A stretch of 64,000 nt of DNA. Source: Oscillospiraceae bacterium (GTDB lineage Bacteria; Bacillota; Clostridia; Oscillospirales; Ruminococcaceae). Positions 9,801 through 17,699 of this stretch are shown one piece after another (the stretch's first letter is position 1; each line of letters opens with the position of its first letter). The notes beneath the pieces are model-generated. The model saw only the letters and a program-made list of their open reading frames with translations, ran no database searches and was not told where the DNA came from. The stretch lies in assembly GCA_018110925.1 (NCBI GenBank), contig JAGAZJ010000019.1, positions 1 to 64,000 on the forward strand, read 5' to 3'. The position numbers and the translations under genes are program-made.

Positions 9801-10081
9801 GCATCAAGTGCGAGAAGATCTTCAAGATGTATGAGGGCAGACCCAATATCAACGATGCCATCACAAACGGGGAGATACAGCTCATCGTCAACACTCCCGC
9901 AGGCAAGACAAGCGTTCATGATGACAGCTATATCAGAAAGTCCGCTATCAAGAACCGCATACCCTATATCACCACCATGGCGGCTGCCAAGGCAAGTGCG
10001 GAGGGCATCAAGGCGGCAAAGAACAACACCCATATCGGTGTGAAGTCTCTTCAGGCGCATCACAATGATATAATAGGCTGA
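6860..10081 (+). CDS. carB: Carbamoyl-phosphate synthase large subunit
   Basis: A 1073-residue protein, exactly the expected CarB length. It makes carbamoyl phosphate from bicarbonate, glutamine-derived ammonia and two ATP for pyrimidine and arginine synthesis. Two homologous synthetase halves are visible, each with an ATP-grasp domain (GSGPIIIGQACEFDYSG at the start of the first, GGGPNRIGQGIEFDYCC at the second, about residue 556). An MGS allosteric domain follows from about residue 935. The start at 6860 has AGGAGA upstream; a 19-residue longer frame has none. The glutaminase subunit carA is not adjacent and not in the window. Confidence 0.98.
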   Translation: MPKRTDINKILIIGSGPIIIGQACEFDYSGTQACKALKKLGYEIVLVNSNPATIMTDPDVADITYIEPLNVTRLTQIIEKERPDALLPNLGGQSGLNLCSELDKAGVLKKYGVEVIGVHVDAIERGEDRIEFKNTMNQLGIDMARSEVAYSVDEAVKIAEKLRYPVVLRPAYTMGGAGGGLVYNVDELKTVCARGLQASLVGQVLVEECVSGWEELELEVVRDAENNKITVCFIENIDPIGVHTGDSFCSAPMLTIPEDVQAELQRQSYKIVEAIQVIGGCNCQFARDPETGRIIVIEINPRTSRSSALASKATGFPIALVSAMLACGLTLKDIPCGKYGTLDKYVPDGDYIVIKYARWAFEKFKGAEDKLGTQMKAVGEVMSIGKTYKEAFQKAIRSLETGRYGLGFAKNFNSLSKEELLSKLRFPCSERQFIIYEAMRKGATIDEIYELTKIKHYFLEQMKELVDEEEELLKAEGVPAEAQLRQAKLDGFSDRYLAMLRKTTEEEIRNARLSFGIKEAWEGVHVSGTENAAYYYSTYHLDEDKSPCNTDRPKIMILGGGPNRIGQGIEFDYCCVHAALALKKLGFESIIVNCNPETVSTDYDTSDKLYFEPLTLEDVLSIHDKEKPVGVIAQFGGQTPLNLAGDLKKYGVNILGTTPETIDLAEDRDHFRAMMEKLEIPMPESGMAVNVDEALEIANRIGYPVMVRPSYVLGGRGMEIVHDDDMMRVYMSAAVGVTPDRPILIDRFLNHATECEADAISDGTNCFVPAVMEHIELAGVHSGDSACILPAKNLTEKQVATIKEYTRRIAVEMNVCGLMNMQYAIEGDTVYVLEANPRASRTVPLVSKVCSINMVQIATQIITSSITGRPSPVPELKDKIINHYGVKEAVFPFSSFPEVDPVLGPEMRSTGEVLGISPSFGEAYYKAQEAAQTRLPESGTVLLSVCDRDKPELVDTARAFSELGFNILATGKSYEMIKDAGIKCEKIFKMYEGRPNINDAITNGEIQLIVNTPAGKTSVHDDSYIRKSAIKNRIPYITTMAAAKASAEGIKAAKNNTHIGVKSLQAHHNDIIG

Positions 10082-10109
10082 TACGAAGTCTGAGAAGAAT
10101 ATAATTTCG

Positions 10110-10145
10110 ATGCCGTTCTGTCACTATGGCAGAGCGGCATTTTTA
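10110..10145 (+). terminator. Intrinsic terminator after carB
   Basis: ATGCCGTTCTG (10110-10120) pairs with CAGAGCGGCAT (10130-10140, one G-T pair), followed by TTTTT. Confidence 0.88.
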
Positions 10146-10159
10146 AAGAAGTTGATATT

Positions 10160-10981
10160 ATGTATATATGCCCAGTGTGCAAACAGCCGCTCGGATTCGA
10201 CGGCAGGTCATACAGATGTGCCGACCGCCACTGCTTTGATATTGCCCGAAAGGGGTATGTAAATCTGCTCACCACCACAGGACACAATCCCAGAACAGCA
10301 GGAGACAATGCGGACATGGTCAGGGCACGAACGGAGTTTCTCGACAAGGGTTATTATATGCCGCTTGCCGACAGGCTGGCTGAGACCATATCGGCTCATG
10401 TCGCCGCAGGCGGTATCGTGACGGACAGCGGCTGCGGAGAGGGCTTCTATACGGTGCGCTGTGCGGAGAAGCTGCCCGATGTGGGCTTTATCGGGATAGA
10501 CATATCAAAAAGTGCTGTATCCCACTGTATGACAAGGGTGCATATTATGGGGCTGGACAACTGTTCATTCGCAGTGGCTTCCTCATTTGATCTTCCGATC
10601 GCCGATGGCTCTGCCGATGCGGTAACGAGCGTATTTGCACCCGTGACCAACGATGAATACAGAAGAGTCCTGAAAGAAGACGGACATCTCATCGTGGTAT
10701 CTCCTTCACCCCGTCATCTTTTTGAACTTAAATCGGCAGTATATGACCGGCCTTATGAGAACAGACCCAATGAATACAGCCTTGACAGCTTTGAACTTGC
10801 GGACAGCGAAGTGTTCGAATATAAAAAGAATATCTCCTCACAGGAGGATATATACAGCCTATTTGCCATGACACCGTATTTTTACAAGACCTCAGAGGAG
10901 GGTATGGCAAGGCTGAGAGCGCTTGATGAGATCGACGTGACCTGCGGCTTCTGTATAGATGTTTACAGAAAGCGCCTGTAA
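10160..10981 (+). CDS. 23S rRNA (guanine-N1)-methyltransferase RlmA-like
   Basis: 273 residues, typical for the RlmA family, which methylates G745 (RlmA-I) or G748 (RlmA-II) of 23S rRNA using SAM. The N-terminal zinc ribbon is clear (CPVC near residue 4, then C and H/C ligands in CADRHCFD), followed by GYVNLL, a family signature. The Rossmann methyltransferase domain has the SAM motif DSGCGEGFYT (about residue 93). It starts 14 nt after the carB terminator with only weak promoter signals. The nearby lipid kinase gene probably shares its transcript. Whether it targets G745 or G748 is not decided. Confidence 0.88.
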   Translation: MYICPVCKQPLGFDGRSYRCADRHCFDIARKGYVNLLTTTGHNPRTAGDNADMVRARTEFLDKGYYMPLADRLAETISAHVAAGGIVTDSGCGEGFYTVRCAEKLPDVGFIGIDISKSAVSHCMTRVHIMGLDNCSFAVASSFDLPIADGSADAVTSVFAPVTNDEYRRVLKEDGHLIVVSPSPRHLFELKSAVYDRPYENRPNEYSLDSFELADSEVFEYKKNISSQEDIYSLFAMTPYFYKTSEEGMARLRALDEIDVTCGFCIDVYRKRL

Positions 10982-11008
10982 TAACTCTGAGTGAAAGGAA
11001 ATGATCTT

Positions 11009-11926
11009 ATGTTTCATATAGTCGTGAACCCTACCGGTGCTTCGGGAAAGGCGTGGAAGCAGTGGGAGCTTGTAGAGCCTGTCTTTGCAGAGGTCGGGTA
11101 CAAGCTGTACCGTTCCACCAGAAAGCAGGGTATAGAGGAGATATGCCGAAAGCTCACCGAAAGAGGAAAGCTCACAAAACTTGTTGTTATTGGCGGCGAC
11201 GGAACGTTCAATGAAGCAGTCAACGGCATTGCCGACTTTGAGAACACATATTTCGGCTTTATCCCATGCGGCACTGGCAATGACCTTGAACGTGACATGG
11301 AGCTTGACAGTGACAGGATAAAGCTGGCGGAGAAGATCACCGAGGGCGTTGTGAGACGTGTGTCTGATATAGGGGAGCTGACCGCAGAGGTATACGGCAG
11401 GACCATAGTCCGCAGGTTCAATATCTCCAGCGACATAGGATTCGGCGCGGCAACCTGTGCTCATGTCAGCCAGTCAAAGCTGAAGCCCATACTCAACCGC
11501 ATAGGCCTTGGCAGGCTCACATATCTTATTGAGGCGATAAAGGTATGCTTCACCTCAAAACAGCCCTCCGTGAGGATCACCTGCAACGGCCGCACAAGGA
11601 TATACAAAAGGTGTCTGTGCGCAATAGCCATGAATCATCGCTGTGAGGGCGGCGGATTTAAGTTTTGCCCAGATGCCGATTTTCAGGACAGAAAGCTGGA
11701 TGTGTGCATAGGCAATGATATGTCGAGGATCGCATTTCTGAAAATGCTCCCCCTTGCCTATATGGGCAAACATCTTAAACTCAAAGGCGTTTACTCAGAG
11801 CGCACCGACAGTATACTCATGGAGTGCGATGAACCCCAGTGGGTGCATACGGACGGCGAGGTCCACGGCAAGACACGCCGTGCGCAGATGAGGATAATAC
11901 CCGAAAAGCTGAAACTTATGGTTTGA
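11009..11926 (+). CDS. Diacylglycerol kinase family lipid kinase (DagK/YegS-like)
   Basis: A 305-residue soluble lipid kinase-like protein. The nucleotide-binding signature GGDGTFNEAVNG is at about residue 64 and PCGTGNDLERD at about residue 87, both diagnostic of the DAGK catalytic domain. A second beta-rich domain follows. Family members phosphorylate diacylglycerol or related lipids at the membrane in phospholipid recycling. The start at 11009 has AAAGGAA at 8-nt spacing; a GTG at 10991 would put that site inside the gene. It lies 27 nt after the RlmA-like gene and is likely co-transcribed. Confidence 0.88.
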   Translation: MFHIVVNPTGASGKAWKQWELVEPVFAEVGYKLYRSTRKQGIEEICRKLTERGKLTKLVVIGGDGTFNEAVNGIADFENTYFGFIPCGTGNDLERDMELDSDRIKLAEKITEGVVRRVSDIGELTAEVYGRTIVRRFNISSDIGFGAATCAHVSQSKLKPILNRIGLGRLTYLIEAIKVCFTSKQPSVRITCNGRTRIYKRCLCAIAMNHRCEGGGFKFCPDADFQDRKLDVCIGNDMSRIAFLKMLPLAYMGKHLKLKGVYSERTDSILMECDEPQWVHTDGEVHGKTRRAQMRIIPEKLKLMV

Positions 11927-11941
11927 ATTTTGATAAAATTG

Positions 11942-11970
11942 TTGACAATGAACAAAGTATGTGGTACAAT
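11942..11970 (+). promoter_or_regulatory. Strong promoter before the small membrane proteins
   Basis: TTGACA (11942-11947), 17-nt spacer, TACAAT (11965-11970). The ATG at 12016 follows with GAGGAGGA between. Confidence 0.85.
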
Positions 11971-12015
11971 GAGCATATATATGTATAATTAATTCAACAT
12001 CTGAGGAGGATCATC

Positions 12016-12378
12016 ATGGCTTGTTTCGTAGTACCTGCCGGTGAGGCAATAATAACGACCGTTGCTGAGAAAATTCTTGAGAAAAACGGTTCCGATAAGA
12101 CAAAGGAACTTTCATCCAAGCTGAAAGTGCTGAACGGTATGCTTTGGGGCGGCTCTGCACTTCTTGCATTTGAGCACGTCTGGCATGGTGAGGTCGTGCC
12201 TTTCTTTCCGTTCCTGACGGCGATGAACGACCCTGCGGACACCGCAGAGATGCTTGCGGAGATGTCCACGGTAGGCGTGACCATGGCGCTTGTCGTCACG
12301 GCTGTGTGGGCTGTCGGAGTGGGCATATCCTCGGTAATAAAGCGAAATATCAAAGCACCTGAAGGGGGACAGGCATGA
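12016..12378 (+). CDS. Small membrane protein with an HVWHGE motif
   Basis: 120 residues of unrecognised family. A basic amphipathic N-terminal region (residues 20-38) is followed by two hydrophobic stretches, about 40-52 and 84-108. Between them is HVWHGE (H54, H57, E59) next to aromatic residues, which could bind a metal; that is inference. The ribosome binding site GAGGAGGA is strong and the promoter is near-consensus, so the gene is probably well expressed. It overlaps the next membrane gene by 4 nt (ATGA), implying a two-subunit complex. The pair lies directly upstream of larB. Confidence 0.7.
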   Translation: MACFVVPAGEAIITTVAEKILEKNGSDKTKELSSKLKVLNGMLWGGSALLAFEHVWHGEVVPFFPFLTAMNDPADTAEMLAEMSTVGVTMALVVTAVWAVGVGISSVIKRNIKAPEGGQA

Positions 12379-12680
12379 CCCTTCTCATAACTGTTTTTGC
12401 CGCTGTCGTTTCCACTGCGGTGTGGTATTTTGTTGACAGGAAATATCTTATAGGACGACTTGCTCTCATGTACTGGGGCGCAGCTCTTATGTGGGGCGTT
12501 GATGCTGTCTATGAGTACAAGGAGCTTGGTGCGGCGTATTTCACTCCTGCGGCGGAGGATATGGCAAACGATGCCTTCCTCGGAGCGGCGGCAGTTGCTC
12601 TCGGTCTTATGATATGGCTTGCAATGCTGCTTATAAGCGATCCTAAGGGAACTGTCAGAAAAGCACTTAAACATGAATGA
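12375..12680 (+). CDS. Small three-helix membrane protein paired with the preceding gene
   Basis: 101 residues, mostly hydrophobic, with three predicted membrane segments (about residues 2-19, 28-45 and 68-89) and a short basic tail. Conserved-looking charged or polar residues lie in loops (DRKYLIGR, DAVYEYKELG). Its ATG overlaps the stop of the preceding gene. I do not recognise the family. The co-translated pair could form a small transporter or a membrane sensor. Its position before the Lar cofactor genes, separated only by a folded RNA segment, suggests but does not prove a link to nickel metabolism. Confidence 0.68.
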   Translation: MTLLITVFAAVVSTAVWYFVDRKYLIGRLALMYWGAALMWGVDAVYEYKELGAAYFTPAAEDMANDAFLGAAAVALGLMIWLAMLLISDPKGTVRKALKHE

Positions 12681-12683
12681 AAT

Positions 12684-12778
12684 CCGCTTATGCGGAAAGC
12701 TCCGTATACAGCGGTTCGGTGTTGCTGTCCGTGTCTGACGGCAGGTGCCGTGTCAGGCTGTCTGTACGGAGCTTTTTA
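12684..12778 (+). ncRNA. Multibranched hairpin before larB: complex terminator or leader RNA
   Basis: A small hairpin CCGC-TTAT-GCGG (12684-12695) precedes a long outer stem in which AAAGCTCCGTA (from about 12696) pairs with TACGGAGCTTT ending in a short T run (about 12764-12777). Two further hairpins can form inside it: CAGC with GCTG, and CTGACGGCA with TGCCGTGTCAG. The whole resembles a three-way junction. A plain terminator would not need the internal arms. CTCCGT in the 5' strand can also pair with the larB ribosome binding site (ACGGAG, about 12782-12787), so a switch is possible. Confidence 0.45.
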
Positions 12779-12794
12779 AAAAACGGAGATATGT

Positions 12795-13553
12795 ATGAAC
12801 AGCGAAGCTAAAAGGATACTCGAAGCTGTTAAGGACGGGAGCGTATCTGTCGAAGAAGCACTTCTGAAACTGAAAACAGAGCCGTTTGACGATCTGGGCT
12901 ATGCGAAGGTGGATCTTCACCGCAAGCTGAGACAGGGTGCGGCGGAGGTCATATACGGCGCAGGAAAGACGTATGATCAGATGTGCGGTATAATACGTTC
13001 CATGAAGGGACACGGTCAGGAGCGTATACTCATAACACGCCTTTCATCTGATAATGCGGCTCTTATCTCTCAGACAGAAGATCTGGAGTATCATGCGGAT
13101 GCTCATATCGGCATCATAGGCGGTATCCCTGAGCCTGACGGGATCGGGACAGTTGTGGTCGCAACAGGCGGCACCAGCGATATCCCGGTTGCGGAGGAGG
13201 CGGCTCTCACCGCAGAGATACACGGAAGCCGTGTGGAAAGGCTCTATGATGTTGGAGTATCGGGTATACACAGGCTCCTCTCAAATACAGATATGATAAT
13301 GTCGGCATCGGTGGTGATCGCCGTTGCGGGCATGGAAGGCGCTCTGGCAAGTGTTGTCGGCGGTCTTGCCGACTGCCCTGTGATAGCCGTGCCCACAAGC
13401 GTGGGATACGGGGCGTCCTTCGGCGGAGTGTCGGCACTGCTTTCAATGCTTAATTCCTGCGCCAGCGGAGTTGCCGTTGTGAATATAGATAACGGCTTCG
13501 GTGCGGGGTATTACGCAAATATGATAAATCACATGGACGGAGGTAGGAAATGA
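12795..13553 (+). CDS. larB: Nickel-pincer cofactor biosynthesis protein LarB
   Basis: 252 residues. LarB carboxylates and hydrolyses nicotinic acid adenine dinucleotide to give pyridinium-3,5-biscarboxylic acid mononucleotide, the first step to the nickel-pincer nucleotide. The C-terminal half is an AIR-carboxylase (PurE)-like domain, visible as VVATGGTSDIPVAEEAA and the end segment VGYGASFGGVSALLSMLNSCASG. The N-terminal 120 residues are LarB-specific. The gene is followed with a 4-nt overlap by larC and then larE, so cofactor synthesis is complete here. Its ribosome binding site ACGGAG repeats the 3' strand of the upstream hairpin. Confidence 0.95.
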   Translation: MNSEAKRILEAVKDGSVSVEEALLKLKTEPFDDLGYAKVDLHRKLRQGAAEVIYGAGKTYDQMCGIIRSMKGHGQERILITRLSSDNAALISQTEDLEYHADAHIGIIGGIPEPDGIGTVVVATGGTSDIPVAEEAALTAEIHGSRVERLYDVGVSGIHRLLSNTDMIMSASVVIAVAGMEGALASVVGGLADCPVIAVPTSVGYGASFGGVSALLSMLNSCASGVAVVNIDNGFGAGYYANMINHMDGGRK

Positions 13554-14773
13554 AAACACTGTACTTGGACTGCGGGATGGGTGCGGCAGGAGATATGCTT
13601 ACAGCCGCTCTGACCGAGCTTATGCCCGATCCCGATGATTTTGTGGAAAGACTCAATTCACTTGGTATCCCTGATGTTGAATTCTCTGTCGAGCATACTT
13701 CCAAATGCGGTATAATCGGCACACATATGAAGGTCTCTGTTCACGGCGTTTCAGAGGGTGAAGAGCATCATGACCATGACCACGATCATCACGGACATGA
13801 CCATGAAGGGCATCACAGCCATACATCCATGCATGATATAGAGCATATTGTCGGTGATCTGAGAGTGCCGTCCGCCGTCAAGTCTGACATACTGGCGGTA
13901 TATTCGCTCATTGCCGAGGCGGAGAGCCATGCTCACGGCGTGCCCGTATCAGAGATACATTTTCATGAGGTGGGCACTATGGACGCTGTTGCGGATATAA
14001 CAGCGGTCTGCCTTGCCATACATGAGCTGTCGCCCGATATGATAGTTGCTTCGCCTGTTCACGTCGGATACGGCAGTGTTGAGTGTGCTCACGGCATACT
14101 GCCTGTGCCGGCTCCGGCTACCGAATATATCCTCAGGGGTGTACCCATATACGGAGGCAGTGTGAAGGGTGAGCTGTGTACTCCCACGGGAGCGGCTCTG
14201 CTGAAGCATTTTGTGAAAAACTTCGGTGATATGCCCGTTTTGCGGATATTTGCCTCAGGCTACGGCATGGGTACAAAGGATTTTGAACAGGCAAACTGCA
14301 TCCGTGCTCTCATAGGCGAGTCGGTTGACTCTACCGATACGGTGACCATGCTTTCCTGCAATATAGACGATATGTCCGCCGAGGATATATCCTATGCCAT
14401 GACGATGCTTTTTGCGGGCGGCGCTATGGAGGTATTCACCGTACCTGTAGGGATGAAGAAGTCACGCATGGGCACTATGCTCTGTGTCATCTGCAACGAT
14501 GACAACAAGGAGAGCATACTTGAGATAATCTTCATGCACACCTCTACCATCGGTGTGCGTGAGTCGGTAACAAAGAGATATGTGCTTGACAGGCATACAG
14601 AGACTGTCAATACTCCCTACGGCAAGATACACAGAAAGATATCCACCGGTTACGGAGTGTCAAGGGTGAAGTATGAGCATGACGATCTTGAACGTCTTGC
14701 GGCAGAGAATTATGTCAGCATAGACGAGATAAGGAGCGAGCTTGCGAAGATAAATGATGATGACGGCGAATGA
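13550..14773 (+). CDS. larC: Nickel insertion protein LarC
   Basis: 407 residues. LarC inserts nickel into the pincer nucleotide at the expense of CTP. The family-typical N-terminus LDCGMGAAGDM is present. A very His-rich loop at about residues 70-92 alternates His, Asp and Gly and is followed by HSHTSMHD; this is likely the nickel-binding or storage region. The C-terminal domain begins near residue 260. In Lactiplantibacillus plantarum larC is made by a programmed frameshift from two frames (larC1/larC2). Here it is a single uninterrupted frame. It overlaps larB by 4 nt and larE by 20 nt. Confidence 0.95.
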   Translation: MKTLYLDCGMGAAGDMLTAALTELMPDPDDFVERLNSLGIPDVEFSVEHTSKCGIIGTHMKVSVHGVSEGEEHHDHDHDHHGHDHEGHHSHTSMHDIEHIVGDLRVPSAVKSDILAVYSLIAEAESHAHGVPVSEIHFHEVGTMDAVADITAVCLAIHELSPDMIVASPVHVGYGSVECAHGILPVPAPATEYILRGVPIYGGSVKGELCTPTGAALLKHFVKNFGDMPVLRIFASGYGMGTKDFEQANCIRALIGESVDSTDTVTMLSCNIDDMSAEDISYAMTMLFAGGAMEVFTVPVGMKKSRMGTMLCVICNDDNKESILEIIFMHTSTIGVRESVTKRYVLDRHTETVNTPYGKIHRKISTGYGVSRVKYEHDDLERLAAENYVSIDEIRSELAKINDDDGE

Positions 14774-15563
14774 AAAAAGAGACAGGCTTTATGACTACCT
14801 GATAAAGACAGATGGTATTTCGGTCGCATATTCTGCGGGGGTGGACTCCACTTTCCTGCTGAAAGCGGCGCACGATATACTGGGTGACAAGGCGATAGCG
14901 GTTACAGCGGTATCGCCTTTTTTTCAGAATGACGAGTATGAAGAGGCAGTGTCATTCTGTAAAGCAGAGGGGATACGGCATATAATCATAAACACCGACC
15001 CGCTGGGAAACGAACAGATAGCGTCAAATCCGCCTGACAGGTGTTATCTCTGCAAAAAGGCGATATTTGAGCAGATAAAGGCAGTGTCTGCCGAGAATGG
15101 CATATATCGTGTGGCAGACGGGTCAAATACCGATGACGACAATGACTACCGCCCGGGCAGGAGAGCCCTTCGGGAGCTTGGCATAGAGAGCCCGCTGAAA
15201 GAAGCAGGGCTGTCGAAGGCTGATATAAGAGAGCTGTCAAAGGCGCTTTCCCTGCCAACATGGGATAAGCCTGCCCTTGCCTGCCTTGCCACAAGGATCG
15301 CCACAGGGGAACGTCTCACACCCGAAAAGCTAAGTGTCATAGACAGTGCGGAGAGCTTTATCCGTTCTCTCGGCATAAGGCAGGTGCGTGTGCGTATGCA
15401 CGGCAGTATCGCAAGGATAGAGACAGAAAGGCAGGATATACTGCACGTTGCCGCGTCGGACAATGCAGAGCGCATAGACGGTTATCTGCGTTCGCTGGGC
15501 TTTACGGCTGTTACCCTTGACCTCGGCGGATACAGGACGGGCAGTATGAATATCAAAGGTTGA
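14754..15563 (+). CDS. larE: Pyridinium-3,5-bisthiocarboxylate synthase LarE (sulfur transferase)
   Basis: 269 residues. LarE is an ATP-pyrophosphatase-type enzyme that converts the two carboxylates of the LarB product into thiocarboxylates. The PP-loop SAGVDSTF is at about residue 27. Three cysteines stand out: C97 and C100 (CYLC) and C177 (in ALACLAT). The last matches the sacrificial Cys176 of the L. plantarum enzyme. Having all three is the pattern of LarE proteins reported to carry a [4Fe-4S] cluster and work without destroying themselves. The gene starts inside the end of larC; three consecutive ATGs (14754, 14757, 14760) leave the exact start open. Confidence 0.93.
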   Translation: MMMTANEKRDRLYDYLIKTDGISVAYSAGVDSTFLLKAAHDILGDKAIAVTAVSPFFQNDEYEEAVSFCKAEGIRHIIINTDPLGNEQIASNPPDRCYLCKKAIFEQIKAVSAENGIYRVADGSNTDDDNDYRPGRRALRELGIESPLKEAGLSKADIRELSKALSLPTWDKPALACLATRIATGERLTPEKLSVIDSAESFIRSLGIRQVRVRMHGSIARIETERQDILHVAASDNAERIDGYLRSLGFTAVTLDLGGYRTGSMNIKG

Positions 15564-15588
15564 CTTTATGATGTAAATATGTTATCAT
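15560..15588 (+). promoter_or_regulatory. Promoter of the chemoreceptor gene
   Basis: TTGACT (15560-15565) overlaps the larE stop codon; after 17 nt comes TATCAT (15583-15588). No terminator separates larE from it. Confidence 0.7.
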
Positions 15589-15615
15589 ATCATAGAGGAG
15601 AAGGAGGCGGCACAG

Positions 15616-17568
15616 ATGACTAAGCTTGAAAGAACAACGGGTATCATCGTATCGGTCATGATAGCGCTCAGTCTTGCTGTGTCGATGACTATCTCCGTAT
15701 TCTTCGGGTCAAGGCAGAATGATGAAACATTCAAAAGGATAGTTGATGTGGGTCTGAATGTCTTTGACTCCATGCAGACAGAACGGCTTGCCATGCTCAG
15801 AAACAAGGCGGCATTCATGACGGCGGACGGCAGAGCGGCATCCACTATACGCAGAGGGTTTGTTGGCACGCTCTCGGAGCTGTACTATGCCGCAGACCTT
15901 GATGAACACGTTTATGTGATGTATACGGATGCCGATGGTGAAAAGCTTTGGGCGAGCGACAATTATGCGCTTGACTCCTTTGATGTGTCGGGGGCACTTG
16001 CGGACAAGACCGTATACGGTTACTATACCGATAATAACGTGCCTCTCAGCCTTGTGTATATAGTGCCCGTACATTATAAGAGGGCGGATACATATGACAT
16101 AGTCGGTGCGATGGTACTGGGTTATGACCTTACCGATACCAAGGAGCTGAACCAGCTCAGTCAGCAGACCGACTGTGACTGTGCATACATGGAGATGACA
16201 GGCGACAATGAAGCGAAGGTGCTTGCAAGCTCCGCCGCAATACCCGCTGATTCGGTCGTGAGGATAGACAGGTCTGTTGTAGAGTCAACTGTACGCACTG
16301 AAACAGGCGGGGCAGGTACGGCGTTTGTAGGAAATACCGAATATATGGTCAGGTGCAAGCCCGTGGTGGACATCAACGGCAGGAGCGCAGGCTTTCTTGT
16401 GGCAGGCATGACTACCACCGCAAAGGACGATGCCAAGAGGTTTATGGTGACGGCGTGTCTTATCGTGGCACTGGTGCTTATCCCGTTGGCGTTCGTTGCG
16501 GTAATGATGATGCTCAGACGTGTTGCCGTGCGCCCGATAGTTGAGGTCAGCGGTCTGGCACAAAGCATGAATGACGGCGATCTGTCCGTACCTGATTTTA
16601 CAAAGAAACTGCCCAACAATGAGGTGGGGCGTTTTGCGCTTGACTTGCAGGAAACAAAGCATACACTGTCCGGATATATAGGTGATATAAGCCGTGTACT
16701 GGATGCAATGGCGGAGGGCGACTTCACCAAGAGCCCTGACAAGCAGTACAAGGGCGATTTCGTTCAGATACAGCGCTCTCTTGAAACTATCAGGGGCAGG
16801 CTGTCGGGCATAGTGCGTGAGATAGACCGCTCCTCCGAGGATGTTTACACAGGCTCCGAACAGATAGCCGCAGGCTCTCAGACACTTGCGGACGGTACTG
16901 TGACACAGGCGGCGGCGATAGATGAGCTCAGCGGCAGGATAGCTTCTGTTCTGTCAAAGACCAAGGTGAATGCCGACAATGCGTTCAGGGCGAGTGAGCT
17001 CACTACGGGTATGGAGAACAGTGCGGTCGCTCAGAACGAGGCTATGGCACGTCTTACAACGGCTATGGAGGATATATCCGACAAGTCGAAGGAGATAAGC
17101 TCTATAATCAAGACCATAGACAACATAGCTTTCCAGACGAATATACTTGCCCTGAACGCCGCAGTGGAAGCGGCAAGAGCAGGCAGTGCGGGTAAGGGAT
17201 TCGCTGTCGTTGCCGATGAAGTGAGAAATCTTGCATCCAAGTCGGCTGACGCCGCAAGAGAGACAAATCTGCTGATAACTTCCACAGCGGAGGCTGTTGC
17301 TGCAGGTACGGCTCTTGTTGCGGAGGCGGCTGAGTCCATGGAAGAAATCACCCGTCAGGCAAAGGAGACCAACAGGCTCGTGAACGAGATCTCCGAGGAA
17401 TCCGCAGGTCAGGCGCATGACATAGATCAGGTCACTGATGCCCTCGACAGGATAGCAGGAGTCGTTGCGGAGAACAGCGCCACCGCCGAACAGTCTGCGG
17501 CATCCTGCCAGCAGCTTGCGACCCGTTCAAGGACGCTGAAGGATCAGGTCAATGCGCTCAAGGCATGA
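15616..17568 (+). CDS. Methyl-accepting chemotaxis protein with Cache-type sensor
   Basis: A 650-residue transmembrane chemoreceptor. Order: TM1 (about 12-32), extracellular double-Cache-like sensor (about 35-272), TM2 (about 277-300), HAMP (about 300-352), then the coiled-coil signalling domain. The conserved hairpin tip is intact ([21 protein letters not shown] near residue 505), so it should contact CheA/CheW. The ligand is unknown. GGAGG precedes the ATG. No other chemotaxis or flagellar gene is in the window. Its own promoter overlaps the end of larE, so the lar genes and receptor may be partly co-transcribed. Its presence implies a motile or formerly motile organism. Confidence 0.93.
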   Translation: MTKLERTTGIIVSVMIALSLAVSMTISVFFGSRQNDETFKRIVDVGLNVFDSMQTERLAMLRNKAAFMTADGRAASTIRRGFVGTLSELYYAADLDEHVYVMYTDADGEKLWASDNYALDSFDVSGALADKTVYGYYTDNNVPLSLVYIVPVHYKRADTYDIVGAMVLGYDLTDTKELNQLSQQTDCDCAYMEMTGDNEAKVLASSAAIPADSVVRIDRSVVESTVRTETGGAGTAFVGNTEYMVRCKPVVDINGRSAGFLVAGMTTTAKDDAKRFMVTACLIVALVLIPLAFVAVMMMLRRVAVRPIVEVSGLAQSMNDGDLSVPDFTKKLPNNEVGRFALDLQETKHTLSGYIGDISRVLDAMAEGDFTKSPDKQYKGDFVQIQRSLETIRGRLSGIVREIDRSSEDVYTGSEQIAAGSQTLADGTVTQAAAIDELSGRIASVLSKTKVNADNAFRASELTTGMENSAVAQNEAMARLTTAMEDISDKSKEISSIIKTIDNIAFQTNILALNAAVEAARAGSAGKGFAVVADEVRNLASKSADAARETNLLITSTAEAVAAGTALVAEAAESMEEITRQAKETNRLVNEISEESAGQAHDIDQVTDALDRIAGVVAENSATAEQSAASCQQLATRSRTLKDQVNALKA

Positions 17569-17592
17569 TATCGGTAATAAAATAAACTGTGG

Positions 17593-17621
17593 ACAGGGTA
17601 CAGCGATGTACCCTGTTTTTT
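17593..17621 (+). terminator. Intrinsic terminator after the chemoreceptor
   Basis: ACAGGGTAC (17593-17601) pairs with GTACCCTGT (17608-17616), followed by six Ts. Confidence 0.92.
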
Positions 17622-17659
17622 GTTGAGAGTCAGGGTGTGATTCATGCGTGTATTATACA

Positions 17660-17699
17660 AACACCCGCCATTTGCGATCATGCAAATGGCGGGTGTTTT
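17660..17699 (-). terminator. Terminator of the DUF2461 gene (may work both ways)
   Basis: A 16-bp perfect stem, AACACCCGCCATTTGC (17660-17675) with its complement (17682-17697). On the minus strand it directly follows the stop codon at 17699; the plus strand also ends in TTTT. Confidence 0.85.

Noticed and set aside
9398..10063. A 221-codon minus-strand frame within carB
   Set aside because: Antisense shadow of the carB allosteric region.
12696..12778. A tRNA-like fold before larB
   Set aside because: The multi-arm structure lacks the GTTC arm and a 3' CCA-type end; the outer stem ends in a T run instead.
13751..13936. Possible small Met-rich protein opposite larC
   Set aside because: It is the mirror of the His-rich repeat of larC (CAT reversed gives ATG), so the Met content is an artefact.
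17660..17697. The 16-bp perfect inverted repeat as a mobile element end
   Set aside because: A 6-nt loop, T runs and a place between convergent genes make a bidirectional terminator sufficient.
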